NCBI RefSeq assembly: GCF_000876015.1
Contig: NZ_BBQM01000015.1
Location: forward strand, 186,001-250,000
DNA: 64,000 nucleotides
From: Cupriavidus basilensis
Lineage (GTDB): Bacteria > Pseudomonadota > Gammaproteobacteria > Burkholderiales > Burkholderiaceae
Direction of reading: 5' to 3'
Shown here: positions 35,516-43,674 of the stretch, piece by piece
Numbering within the stretch: position 1 is the stretch's first letter
How the letters are laid out: each line of letters begins with the position of its first letter
Notes under the pieces: generated by a model
The model's database searches: none
Told to the model about the DNA's origin: nothing
Seen by the model: the letters and a program-made list of their open reading frames with translations, nothing else
Translations under genes and position numbers: made by a program

Positions 35516-36670
35516 ATGTTCGCGCTGAAGCTGATCGTGAGGAACGCGCTGCGCCACAAGCTGCGCACCACGCTGACCGTGGCCGGGCTGGTGGTGGCGG
35601 TGCTGGCGTTCGGGCTGCTGCGTACCGTGGTGGACGCGTGGTACGCGGGCGCCTCGGCGGCGTCGAGCGCGCGGCTGGTGACGCGCAACGCCATCTCGCT
35701 GGTGTTCCCGCTGCCGCTGAGCTACGAGAACCGCATCCGCGGCGTCGACGGCGTCACGCTGGTGGCGCGCTCCAACTGGTTCGGCGGCATCTACCGCGAC
35801 CCCAAGAACTTCTTCGCGCAGTTCGCCGTCTCCGACAACTATCTGGACCTTTATCCCGAGTTCATCCTGCCGGCGCAGCAGCGCGCCGATTACCAGCGCG
35901 ACCGCCGCGGCGCGCTGGTCGGGCGCCAGCTCGCCGACCAGTTCGGCTTCAAGGTGGGCGACGTGGTCCCGCTCAAGGGCACCATCTACCCCGGCACCTG
36001 GGACTTCGTCGTGCGCGGCATCCTCGACGGGCGCGACGAAAGCACCATCACGCGCCAGATGGTGTTCCACTGGGAATACCTCAACGAGACCGTGCGCAAG
36101 CGCACGCCGCGGCAGGCCGACCAGGTGGGCGTCTACGTGGTCGGCGTGGCCAGCCCCGACAACGGCGCGGCGGTCGCGCGCGCGGTGGACGGCGTGTTCA
36201 GGAACTCCCTGGCCGAGACCCTGACCGAGACCGAGCAGGCCTTCCAGCTCGGCTTCGTGGCCATGTCCAACCAGATCATCGCGGCGATCCGCGTGGTGTC
36301 CTACGTGGTGATCGTCATCATCATGGCGGTGATGGCCAACTCGATGGCGATGAGCGCGCGCGAGCGCACGGTGGAGTACGCCACGCTCAAGGCGCTCGGC
36401 TTCGGGCCGGGCTTCCTGGCGCTGCTGGTGTTCGGCGAGTCGGTCGCCATCGCCGTGGCCGGCGGCGCGCTCGGCATGCTCGCCACGCCGCCGATGGCGA
36501 CCCTGTTCAAGCAGTCCGTGGGCGGCGTGTTCCCGGTTTTCAGCGTGTCGCGCGAGACCGCGCAGCTGCAGGCGGCCTGCGCGCTCGTGGTGGGGCTGGC
36601 GGCCGGCATCGTGCCGGCCGTGCAGGCCGCGCGCGTGCGCATCGTCGAGGGCCTGCGGGCCATCGGCTAG
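35516..36670 (+). CDS. FtsX-like ABC permease, first subunit
   Basis: 384 residues. One membrane helix at the N-terminus ([18 protein letters not shown]), a large periplasmic MacB-PCD-like domain (about 45-255), then three helices with the FtsX signature region [37 protein letters not shown] and the closing [28 protein letters not shown]. It pairs with the next gene product to make a heterodimeric exporter of the MacB/DevC type. The substrate is not evident. Confidence 0.9.
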   Translation: MFALKLIVRNALRHKLRTTLTVAGLVVAVLAFGLLRTVVDAWYAGASAASSARLVTRNAISLVFPLPLSYENRIRGVDGVTLVARSNWFGGIYRDPKNFFAQFAVSDNYLDLYPEFILPAQQRADYQRDRRGALVGRQLADQFGFKVGDVVPLKGTIYPGTWDFVVRGILDGRDESTITRQMVFHWEYLNETVRKRTPRQADQVGVYVVGVASPDNGAAVARAVDGVFRNSLAETLTETEQAFQLGFVAMSNQIIAAIRVVSYVVIVIIMAVMANSMAMSARERTVEYATLKALGFGPGFLALLVFGESVAIAVAGGALGMLATPPMATLFKQSVGGVFPVFSVSRETAQLQAACALVVGLAAGIVPAVQAARVRIVEGLRAIG

Positions 36671-36685
36671 GCGCAAGGAGCCGAC

Positions 36686-37852
36686 GTGGCGATTCCGCTC
36701 TCCTACATCGCGCGCAACCTGTGGGCACGCCGCCTGACCACGGCGCTCACGGCCGGCGGGCTGGCGCTGGTGGTGTTCGTGTTCGCCACCATGCTGATGC
36801 TCGACGCCGGCCTCAAGCAGACCCTGGTGACGACCGGCGAGCAGGACAACGTGGTGGTGATCCGCAAGGGCGCCGAGACCGAGATTCAGAGCGCGATCTC
36901 GCGCGAGCAGGCCAGCATCATGGAGATGCACCCGGCCGTGGCGACGGGCGCCGACGGGCGCCCGTGGGTGTCCAAGGAAGCGGTGGTGCTGATCTCGCTG
37001 ACCAAGGCCAGCTCGGCGCGGCCCTCCAACGTGGTGATCCGCGGGGTTTCGCCGGCGGGCCTGGCGCTGCGCCCGCAGGTCCGGCTGGTGGCCGGGCGCC
37101 TGTTCCGGCCCGGCTCGTCCGAGATCGTGGTCGGCAGCAGCATCGCCAAAGGATTCGACGGCGTGCAGATCGGCGAGCACCTGCGCTTCGCCCAGCGCGA
37201 CTGGACCGTGGTGGGGCATTTCGACGCCGGCGGCAGCGGCTTCGACTCCGAGATCTGGGGCGACGTCGACCAGCTCATGCAGTCGTTCCGGCGCACCAGC
37301 TATTCGGCGATGGTGTTCCGCCTGGCGCAGGCCGGCCGGCTCGACGGCTTCCGCGCCGACATCGACGTCGACCCGCGCCTGGCCAGCGAGGCCAAGCGCG
37401 AGCAGGTGTTCTACAGCGACCAGTCGAAGGCGCTGTCCGCGTTCATCAACATCCTGGGCTTCACGCTGTCGGTGATCTTCTCGGTCGCGGCGATGATCGG
37501 CGCCATGATCACCATGTACGCCTCGGTGGCCAACCGCGTCGCCGAGATCGGCACGCTGCACGCGCTCGGCTTCAAGCGCAGCAACGTGCTCGGCGCGTTT
37601 CTCATCGAGGCCATGCTGCTGGGGCTGGCCGGCGGTGTCGCCGGCCTCGCCTGCGCGGCGCTGATGCAGTTCGCGTCGTTCTCCACCACCAACTTCCAGA
37701 CCTTCGCCGACCTGTCGTTCCGCTTCATCCTCACGCCGTCCGTGGTGGCGAAGACGCTCGCGTTCGCGGTGGCGATGGGCCTGTTCGGCGGCTTCCTCCC
37801 GGCGCTGCGCGCCGCGCGCCTGAGCATCGTCGACGCGCTGCGGGCGCACTGA
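36686..37852 (+). CDS. FtsX-like ABC permease, second subunit
   Basis: 388 residues beginning at GTG 36686, which has AAGGAG 5 bases upstream. Topology matches the previous permease: an N-terminal helix (LTAGGLALVVFVFATMLML), a periplasmic domain, and a C-terminal FtsX block with MIGAMITMYASVANRVAEIGTLHALGFKRSNVLGAFLIEA and ALRAARLSIVDALRAH. The two permeases share layout but little sequence, so they are probably obligate partners. It ends the four-gene export operon. Confidence 0.9.
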   Translation: MAIPLSYIARNLWARRLTTALTAGGLALVVFVFATMLMLDAGLKQTLVTTGEQDNVVVIRKGAETEIQSAISREQASIMEMHPAVATGADGRPWVSKEAVVLISLTKASSARPSNVVIRGVSPAGLALRPQVRLVAGRLFRPGSSEIVVGSSIAKGFDGVQIGEHLRFAQRDWTVVGHFDAGGSGFDSEIWGDVDQLMQSFRRTSYSAMVFRLAQAGRLDGFRADIDVDPRLASEAKREQVFYSDQSKALSAFINILGFTLSVIFSVAAMIGAMITMYASVANRVAEIGTLHALGFKRSNVLGAFLIEAMLLGLAGGVAGLACAALMQFASFSTTNFQTFADLSFRFILTPSVVAKTLAFAVAMGLFGGFLPALRAARLSIVDALRAH

Positions 37853-37910
37853 GCGCGGCTGTCCGCTTTTTCCGCGCGGCTTCCGGTTCCCGCTTGCGCG
37901 GTTGCGCGCC

Positions 37911-37960
37911 ATCTCGCGCCACCTCGCGCCATCTCACGTTACCTCGCGCCACCTCGCTTC
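37911..37960. repeat. Five tandem copies of a degenerate 10-base repeat
   Basis: Consecutive 10-base blocks read ATCTCGCGCC, ACCTCGCGCC, ATCTCACGTT, ACCTCGCGCC and ACCTCGCTTC. The array lies just after the exporter operon. It looks like a slippage-derived minisatellite rather than an operator. The 353-base gap 37853-38205 otherwise holds an AT-richer promoter-like patch (about 37977-38025) and the leader ORF at 38045-38212. Confidence 0.7.
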
Positions 37961-38044
37961 GTCTCCCCGCCCGTTCTCAAATACGGAACTGTTGTGCCGT
38001 ATTTGGGAAACACCTACTGTAGCTTCATCGACAGGGAGACCTGG

Positions 38045-38212
38045 ATGACCGATGCCGCTCAAGCCTGCAACACGCGCCGTGGCGCTACCCGCCACGCCCT
38101 TGCCCGCGTGCACTGCAGCATGAATCCCAACCTCGCTTCGACCCGCTCCGGCGCGCAGGACAGCGCGCGCCGGTCCCGCCCATGCCCCAGAACGGAGTGC
38201 TCCGCATGCTGA
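38045..38212 (+). CDS. Possible Cys-rich leader peptide (55 aa) overlapping the peroxiredoxin-like gene
   Basis: A short ORF with a good ribosome-binding site (GGGAG, 6 bases before the ATG). It encodes MTDAAQACNTRRG, continues through VHCSMNPNL and ends RPCPRTECSAC, with five Cys in 55 residues. Its TGA lies 7 bases inside the next gene (start ATG at 38206), so translation of the two could be coupled. It is unlike a folded protein, and I recognise no family. It may be a regulatory leader or a chance ORF. Confidence 0.35.
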   Translation: MTDAAQACNTRRGATRHALARVHCSMNPNLASTRSGAQDSARRSRPCPRTECSAC

Positions 38213-38772
38213 TTCCCCGCCAGGCCGTCCCGGCCCTCGCCGTCCCCACGCTCGACCACGGCGACTACGTGTTGCAGCACGAGTCGCCGGCGCAGTTTTC
38301 CCTCGTGGTGTTCTACCGCGGCTACCACTGCCCGGTGTGCGCCAAGTACCTGATGGAGCTGGGCCGGCTGCTGCCCGAGTTCGATGCCCGCGGCGTGTCC
38401 GTGGTGGCGATCAGCTCGGACGCCGCGCCGCGCGCGCGCAAGATGGCCGACAAGATCGGCATGCCGGCGCTGCGCATGGGCTACGGCCTGCCGCTGGCGG
38501 TGGCGCGCCAGTGGGGCCTGTACGTGACCGAGGGCCACGGCAAGACCTCGATCGGCATCGACGAGCCGCCGATGTTCTCCGAGCCCGGCGTGTTCCTGGT
38601 GCGGCCCGACCAGACGCTGTACTACGGCGCGGTGCAGACCATGCCGTTCGCGCGGCCGCAGTTCGCCGAGCTGCTGACCTCGGTGGATTTCGCCATCACG
38701 CGCAACTACCCCGCGCGCGGCGAGTACACCGGCCCGGTCAGCGCGGCCGCGCAAGCCGAGATGGCGGCCTGA
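38206..38772 (+). CDS. Peroxiredoxin-like (AhpC/TSA, redoxin) protein
   Basis: 188 residues. Thioredoxin-fold signature FYRGYHCPVCAKYLMEL near residues 37-53 carries a CPVC pair, in the place of the peroxidatic Cys of the AhpC/TSA group, followed by VSVVAISSDAAPRARKMADKIGMPALRMGYG, usual for PRX-like2 proteins. It is cytoplasmic. The ATG at 38206 has GGAG 8 bases upstream; an ATG at 38182 has none. It sits one base before the acyl-CoA synthetase gene, so it may protect or repair a sensitive pathway enzyme, or may act as a non-peroxidase redox protein. Confidence 0.85.
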   Translation: MLIPRQAVPALAVPTLDHGDYVLQHESPAQFSLVVFYRGYHCPVCAKYLMELGRLLPEFDARGVSVVAISSDAAPRARKMADKIGMPALRMGYGLPLAVARQWGLYVTEGHGKTSIGIDEPPMFSEPGVFLVRPDQTLYYGAVQTMPFARPQFAELLTSVDFAITRNYPARGEYTGPVSAAAQAEMAA

Positions 38773-38773
38773 G

Positions 38774-40894
38774 ATGCGCGCCCCGGAGGAGACCAGAACG
38801 CCGCTGCCGGTGGCCGATTTGCTCAGGCCGCGCTCGGTCGCGGTGATCGGCGCGTCGGAGGACCAGGGCAAGTTCGGCGGGCGCGTGCTGGCGATGCTGC
38901 TGCGGCATCGCTTCGGCGGCACGCTGTATCCGATCAACCCCAACCGCGACACGCTGTTCGGCCTGCGCGCCTACGCCTCGGTGGCCGATACGCCGGACGT
39001 GCCCGACATGGCCATCATGGCGGTGCCGCAGCCGCAGGTGAAGGCGCGCGTGGCCGAGTGCGCCGCGCGCGGCGTGCGCTGCGCCATCGTCATCACGGCG
39101 CGCTTTTCCGACGCGGACGCCGCCGGGCGCGCGCTGGAGGAGGAGATCGTGGCCATCGCGCGCGCGGCCGGCATGCGGCTGATCGGCCCCAACTGCCTTG
39201 GCGTCATCAGCCCGCGCAACCAGCTGGTGCTGTGCTCGTCGCCGGCGCTGGAGATCGAGCGGCTGCCGCGCAGCCCGATCGGCTTCGTCACGCAGAGCGG
39301 CGCGCTGATGGGCACGCTGTTCGACCGCGCGGTGGCGATGGGCGTGGGCTTCACCCATTGCGTGTCGGTCGGCAACCAGGCCGACCTGGAACTGTGCGAT
39401 TTCATCGAGTTCCTGATCGACGACCCCGACACCGCGGTGATCTGCGCCTACATCGAAGGCATCAAGTCGCCGGCGCGCTTCCGCGCGCTGGCCGCGCGCG
39501 CCCGCGCCGCCGGCAAGCCGTGGCTGGTGGTCAAGGCCGGCCGCACCGCCGCCGGCCGGCAGGCGGCGTTCTCGCACACGGCCAGCCTGGCCGGCGACTT
39601 CGCCGCGCTGGAGGCGGTGTGCCGCGCCGAGAACGTGGTGCTGCTCGACGACGTGTTCGCCATGCTGCTGCTGGCCGCGGCGATGGCGCGCCACCCGGGC
39701 CACCGCGTGCGCGACACGGTGCTGCTGTCCACCTCCGGCGGCAGCGCCGCGCTTGGCGCCGACAAGCTGGCCGCCGCGCAATTGCCGATGACGCGCTTCG
39801 ACGCCGACACGCGCGCGCGGCTGGCCACGCTCTACGTGCCCGGCCAGGCCGACAATCCGGTCGACCTGTTCGGCGCCAAGGTGGCCGAGGTGCCCGACTT
39901 CGCCTACCAGAGCACGCGCCTGGCGATGGCCGACCCGCGCGCCGACCTGTGCCTGGCGGTCATCACCACCGCGCCCGACCTGGCCGGCATGGCCGCCGGG
40001 ATCGCGCGCGCCGCCGACGAGGCCGGCAAGCCGGTCATCCACGTGATGCAGCCCGCGCGGCTGGCCGACGGCGCGCGCGCGGTGCTGGCGCAGGCGGGCC
40101 AGCCGTTCACGGATGGGCTCGGCGAGGCGGTGGAGGCGGTGCGCGCGTGGGCCGCGTGGTCGGCGTGGCGGCCGGCGCCGGCCGCCGCGCGCGGCGGGCC
40201 GCGGCTGGCCGTGAGCCTGCCGGCCGGCGCCGCCGTGCTCGACGAGGCGGCGGCCAAGGCGCTGCTCGCGCTGGCCGGCATCCCGGTCAACGCCGGCACG
40301 GTGGTGGCGCACGCCGAGGCGGCGCGGCAGGCCGCGCCGTCGGTGGGCTTTCCGCTCGCGCTCAAGGTGGTCTCGCCGGACATCGTGCACAAGTCGGAGG
40401 TGGGCGGCGTGGCGCTGAACCTGCGCAGCGCGCAGGAGGTGGCCGACGCGGTCGGCGCGATGGCGGCGCGCATCGCCGCCGCGCGGCCCGATGCGCGCAT
40501 CGAAGGCTGGTTCCTGCAGCGCATGGCCGGCGGCGAGGTGGAACTGCTGGTGGGCGCGCGCCGCGACCCGCAGTTCGGGCCGATGGTGGTGGTGGGCAGC
40601 GGCGGCGTGCTGGTGGAGCTGCTGCGCGACGTGGTGCTGCTGCCGGCGCCGGTCGGCGCCGCGGCGGCGCGCGCGGCGCTGGCCTCGCTCAGGCTGGCGC
40701 CGCTGTTCGCCGGCTATCGCGGCGCGGCGCCGGTGGACCTGGAGGCCGCCGTCGACGTGCTGGTGCGTTTCGGTGCGCTCGCCGCGCAGATGGGCGAGCG
40801 CGATTTCGAGATCGAAGTGAATCCGCTCAGGCTGGGCGCAGACGGCTGCGTCGCCGTCGATGCCCGCGCGCGGTTCGGGGAGGAACCACAATGA
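38774..40894 (+). CDS. Acyl-CoA synthetase (NDP-forming), acetate-CoA ligase family
   Basis: 706 residues containing fused alpha and beta parts of ADP-forming acyl-CoA synthetases. The CoA-binding domain (PRSVAVIGASEDQGKFGGRVL) is at the N-terminus, followed by succinyl-CoA-synthetase-like domains with MRLIGPNCLGVISP, GFVTQSGALMGTLFDRA and the FSHTASLAG loop, whose His268 is the probable phosphohistidine. A C-terminal ATP-grasp domain starts near residue 485 and contains FPLALKVVSPDIVHKSEVGGVALNL. It activates an organic acid to its CoA thioester with ATP. It is followed by a crotonase and a Bug receptor, giving an uptake-activation-hydration cassette. Confidence 0.9.
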   Translation: MRAPEETRTPLPVADLLRPRSVAVIGASEDQGKFGGRVLAMLLRHRFGGTLYPINPNRDTLFGLRAYASVADTPDVPDMAIMAVPQPQVKARVAECAARGVRCAIVITARFSDADAAGRALEEEIVAIARAAGMRLIGPNCLGVISPRNQLVLCSSPALEIERLPRSPIGFVTQSGALMGTLFDRAVAMGVGFTHCVSVGNQADLELCDFIEFLIDDPDTAVICAYIEGIKSPARFRALAARARAAGKPWLVVKAGRTAAGRQAAFSHTASLAGDFAALEAVCRAENVVLLDDVFAMLLLAAAMARHPGHRVRDTVLLSTSGGSAALGADKLAAAQLPMTRFDADTRARLATLYVPGQADNPVDLFGAKVAEVPDFAYQSTRLAMADPRADLCLAVITTAPDLAGMAAGIARAADEAGKPVIHVMQPARLADGARAVLAQAGQPFTDGLGEAVEAVRAWAAWSAWRPAPAAARGGPRLAVSLPAGAAVLDEAAAKALLALAGIPVNAGTVVAHAEAARQAAPSVGFPLALKVVSPDIVHKSEVGGVALNLRSAQEVADAVGAMAARIAAARPDARIEGWFLQRMAGGEVELLVGARRDPQFGPMVVVGSGGVLVELLRDVVLLPAPVGAAAARAALASLRLAPLFAGYRGAAPVDLEAAVDVLVRFGALAAQMGERDFEIEVNPLRLGADGCVAVDARARFGEEPQ

Positions 40895-41625
40895 GTTGCC
40901 TGAAAATCGAAGAGCATGGCCCGGTCACCGTCTTCACCATCGACAACGCGGCCAAGCGCAACGTCATCTCGCAGGCCACGGCGCTGGACCTGCAGCGCGC
41001 GTTCGCCGAGTTCGACCGCTCGGCGCAGCGCGTGGCCATCGTCACCGGCGCCGGCAACGAGGCCTTCACCGCCGGCGCGGACCTGAACGACATCCCCGAG
41101 TTCTGGCGCTGCACGCCGGGCGCCGGCATCGCCACCGACAAGCCCATCATCGCCGCCGCGGCGGGCTGGTGCATCGGCGGCGGCATCACGCTGCTGGGCA
41201 TGTGCGACCTTGCCGTGGCGGCCGACAACACCAGGTTCATGTATCCGGAGGCGAAGCTCGGCTTCACGCAGGGCTTCATCACCGGCATCGCCGCGCGCAT
41301 CCCGCAGAAGGTGGCGATGGAGATCATGCTGCTCGGGCGCACCATCGACGCCGCGCGCGCCTACGAGGTCGGCCTCGTCAACCAGGTGGTGCCCGCCGGG
41401 CAGCAGCTCGGCGTGGCGCTGGAGATGGCGCACGAGATCGCCGGCCACGCGCCGCTGGTGGTACGCGCGATCAAGCGCTTCGTGCACGAGCTGCTGCCGG
41501 CCAGCCCGGCCGAGTCGTATGCGCGCACGCTGCAGCAGCTCGACGCCATGCGCCTGTCCGAGGACGCCAGGGAGGGGCAGCAGGCGTTCCGCGAGAAGCG
41601 CCCGCCCAACTTCCAGGGGCGCTAG
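40891..41625 (+). CDS. Enoyl-CoA hydratase/isomerase family protein
   Basis: 244 residues of the crotonase fold. Oxyanion-hole and active-site regions are present: VTGAGNEAFTAGADLND, AAAGWCIGGGITLLGMCDLAVAADNTRFMYPEAKLGF with the catalytic-type Glu in YPEA, and the C-terminal FREKRPPNFQGR. The ATG overlaps the synthetase stop (ATGA) and has GGGGAGGA upstream. It probably acts on the CoA ester made by the synthetase. Confidence 0.9.
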   Translation: MSCLKIEEHGPVTVFTIDNAAKRNVISQATALDLQRAFAEFDRSAQRVAIVTGAGNEAFTAGADLNDIPEFWRCTPGAGIATDKPIIAAAAGWCIGGGITLLGMCDLAVAADNTRFMYPEAKLGFTQGFITGIAARIPQKVAMEIMLLGRTIDAARAYEVGLVNQVVPAGQQLGVALEMAHEIAGHAPLVVRAIKRFVHELLPASPAESYARTLQQLDAMRLSEDAREGQQAFREKRPPNFQGR

Positions 41626-41640
41626 CGCCGCGTGCAGTCC

Positions 41641-41670
41641 CACCGAGTACCGCCGAGTACCGCCGAGCGC
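41641..41670. repeat. Three tandem copies of a 10-base repeat
   Basis: Blocks CACCGAGTAC, CGCCGAGTAC and CGCCGAGCGC sit between the hydratase stop and the Bug gene. Like the array at 37911 it has a 10-base period and is probably slippage-derived. Confidence 0.6.
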
Positions 41671-41700
41671 CGTCCAGAGCGCCAACGCAGGAGACACCTC

Positions 41701-42666
41701 ATGAACCGCCGCCGTTCCCTCCGCCAGCTCGCCGCCGCGCTGCTCGGCCTCGCGCTGCCCGTGCTTGCCGCCGCGCCCGCGCGCGCGCAGGACAAGACCG
41801 TGCGCATCATCGTGCCTTATCCGGCCGGCGGCAACGCCGACAACATCGCGCGCCTGTACGGCGACGCGCTGGCCAAGAAGCTCGGCCAGCCGGTCATCGT
41901 CGAGAACAAGCCCGGCGGCGGCGCCATGATCGGCGCGCAGGCCGCCGCGCGCAGCCCCGGCGACGGCAGCGTGCTGTTCATGGCGCCGACCGCCGTGTTC
42001 GTGGTGACGCCGCACCTGCGCGCCACGCCCTACGACGCGCAGAAGGACTTCATCCCGGTGGCCAAGATCACCTCGTGGATCCCGGTGATGGTCACGCGCA
42101 AGGACTTTCCCGGCCACACGCTGGCCGAGGTGGTGGCCGAGGTGAAGCGGCACCCGGGCAAGTACACCTTCGGCTCGGCCGGGCCGGCCACCATGACCCA
42201 CCTGATGGGCGAGCTGATGAACCAGAAGCTCGGCATGAACACCGTGCACGTGCCCTACAAGGGCTCGGCCGACCTGATCTCCGAGGTGGTGTCCGGGCGC
42301 ATCGACATCGCCTACGACAGCGTGCTGGTGCCGCAGGTCAAGGCCGGGCAGGTGCAGGCCGTGGCCAGCATGGTGGCGCTGCGCAACCCGGACCTGCCCT
42401 CGGTGCCGACCCTGAAGGAGCTCGGCACCGACATCGACGTGCCCAACTGGTACGGGCTGTTCGTGCCCAGGGGCACGCCGCAGGCGGTGGTGGACCGGCT
42501 CGGCGCGCTGTCGCGCGAGATCGTGGCCGGGCTCGACAAGGACCAGCTCGGCAAGATGAGCATGAAGGCGGACTACCAGGACCCGGCCGCGTTCAAGGCC
42601 CAGATCGGCCGCGACGACGCGCTGATGCGCGACGTCATCCAGAAGGCGAACATCCGTCTCGAATGA
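41701..42666 (+). CDS. Bug-type tripartite tricarboxylate (TTT) substrate-binding protein
   Basis: 321 residues with an Arg-rich signal peptide (NRRRSLRQLAAALLGLAL) cleaved near PARAQ. Bug family motifs: VRIIVPYPAGGNADNIARLYGDALAKKLGQPVIVENKPGGGAMIGAQ, the HPGKYTFGSAGPATMTHLMGE segment and VPYKGSADLISEVVSGRID. Bug proteins bind carboxylates, amino acids or other small acids in the periplasm, sometimes with TctAB permeases, which are absent here. GGAGAC lies 7 bases upstream. It probably delivers the acid activated by the CoA synthetase upstream. Confidence 0.92.
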   Translation: MNRRRSLRQLAAALLGLALPVLAAAPARAQDKTVRIIVPYPAGGNADNIARLYGDALAKKLGQPVIVENKPGGGAMIGAQAAARSPGDGSVLFMAPTAVFVVTPHLRATPYDAQKDFIPVAKITSWIPVMVTRKDFPGHTLAEVVAEVKRHPGKYTFGSAGPATMTHLMGELMNQKLGMNTVHVPYKGSADLISEVVSGRIDIAYDSVLVPQVKAGQVQAVASMVALRNPDLPSVPTLKELGTDIDVPNWYGLFVPRGTPQAVVDRLGALSREIVAGLDKDQLGKMSMKADYQDPAAFKAQIGRDDALMRDVIQKANIRLE

Positions 42667-43558
42667 CGGCGGCCGCCGGCTGCCCGGCCTGCTCCAGCAG
42701 CCAGTCGCGCAAGGCCGGCGCGCCGGCGCCGTGCAGCGTGGCCTCGGGATACACCAGGTAATAGGCCAGCCCGCTCGGCGCGGCAGCGCCGAACCAGTCC
42801 ACCAGGCGGCGCGCGGCCAGGTCCGGCTGCGCCAGCGCGCGCGGCACCAGCGCCACGCCGTGGCCGGCGCGCGCGGCTTCCATCACGCCGTTGGAGTCGG
42901 TGAAGACCGGCCCCTTGCGCGCCAGCGCGGCGGGCAGGCCGGCATCGGCCAGCCACAGCGACCAGTCGCCGCGGTGCTCGTCGTGCAGCAGCACCTGCGC
43001 CGCCACGTCGCGCCGCGCCGGTTTCGCGCGGCGCCCGCGCAGCAGCGCCGGGGCCGACACCACGCTCAGGTCGTCGTCGAACAGCTTGTGCGCGCGCAGG
43101 CCAGGATAGCGGCCGCGGCCGTGGCGCACCGCGAAGGCGATGCCGTCGCGGGCGAAGTCGGCCACCTGGTTGGAGGCCTTGATGCGCAGGTCGACCTGCG
43201 GGTGGCGCGCCTCGAACGCGCCCAGCCGCGGCACCAGCCACTGCGCGGCGAAACCCGGCGTGCAACTGATGGCGAGCCGGGGCGCGGCGGCCGTGCGCGC
43301 CGCCGCGGTGGCCTGTGCGATCAGCCCGAGCGCGCCGCTCACGGCCTGGAAATAGACCTCGCCGGCCGGCGTCAGCGCCAGGCCGCGCGGCGAGCGCGCG
43401 AACAGCGCCACGCCCAGGCTCTGTTCCAGCCGCTTGAGCTGCAGGCTGACCGCGCCCTTGGTCACGCACAGCAGGTCGGCGGCGGCGCCCAGGTTCAGGC
43501 AGCGGGCGGCGGCGTCGAACGCCAGCAGGGCGTTCAGGGGTGGGAGCGATGTCTTCAT
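42635..43558 (-). CDS. LysR family regulator (GcvA type)
   Basis: 307 residues starting MKTSLPPLNALLAFDAAARC, the standard opening of GcvA/AmpR-like LysR proteins, with helix-turn-helix LGAAADLLCVTKGAVSLQLKRLEQSLGVALFAR. An effector domain follows from about residue 92. Its 3' end overlaps the convergent Bug gene by 32 bases. It is divergent from the PLP decarboxylase gene across 116 bases and is therefore its likely regulator. Upstream in-frame ATGs would add a non-family extension. Confidence 0.9.
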   Translation of the reverse strand: MKTSLPPLNALLAFDAAARCLNLGAAADLLCVTKGAVSLQLKRLEQSLGVALFARSPRGLALTPAGEVYFQAVSGALGLIAQATAAARTAAAPRLAISCTPGFAAQWLVPRLGAFEARHPQVDLRIKASNQVADFARDGIAFAVRHGRGRYPGLRAHKLFDDDLSVVSAPALLRGRRAKPARRDVAAQVLLHDEHRGDWSLWLADAGLPAALARKGPVFTDSNGVMEAARAGHGVALVPRALAQPDLAARRLVDWFGAAAPSGLAYYLVYPEATLHGAGAPALRDWLLEQAGQPAAAVIRDGCSPSG

Positions 43559-43674
43559 GTTGAGGAAAACTAAACGAAGCGCCGCGAAATGTCGATAGCG
43601 CGGCGCGCATCGTCCCGCTAGTCTTGCGCGCAGGATCATTTCGCTCAACACCACCCAGCCCGCAGGCAGACACG

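Noticed and set aside
34775..37912. A 1045-codon open frame on the minus strand across the exporter genes
   Set aside because: It is His/Gln/Arg-rich and lies antisense to four genes with clear ABC-transporter motifs; long antisense frames are expected in DNA this GC-rich.
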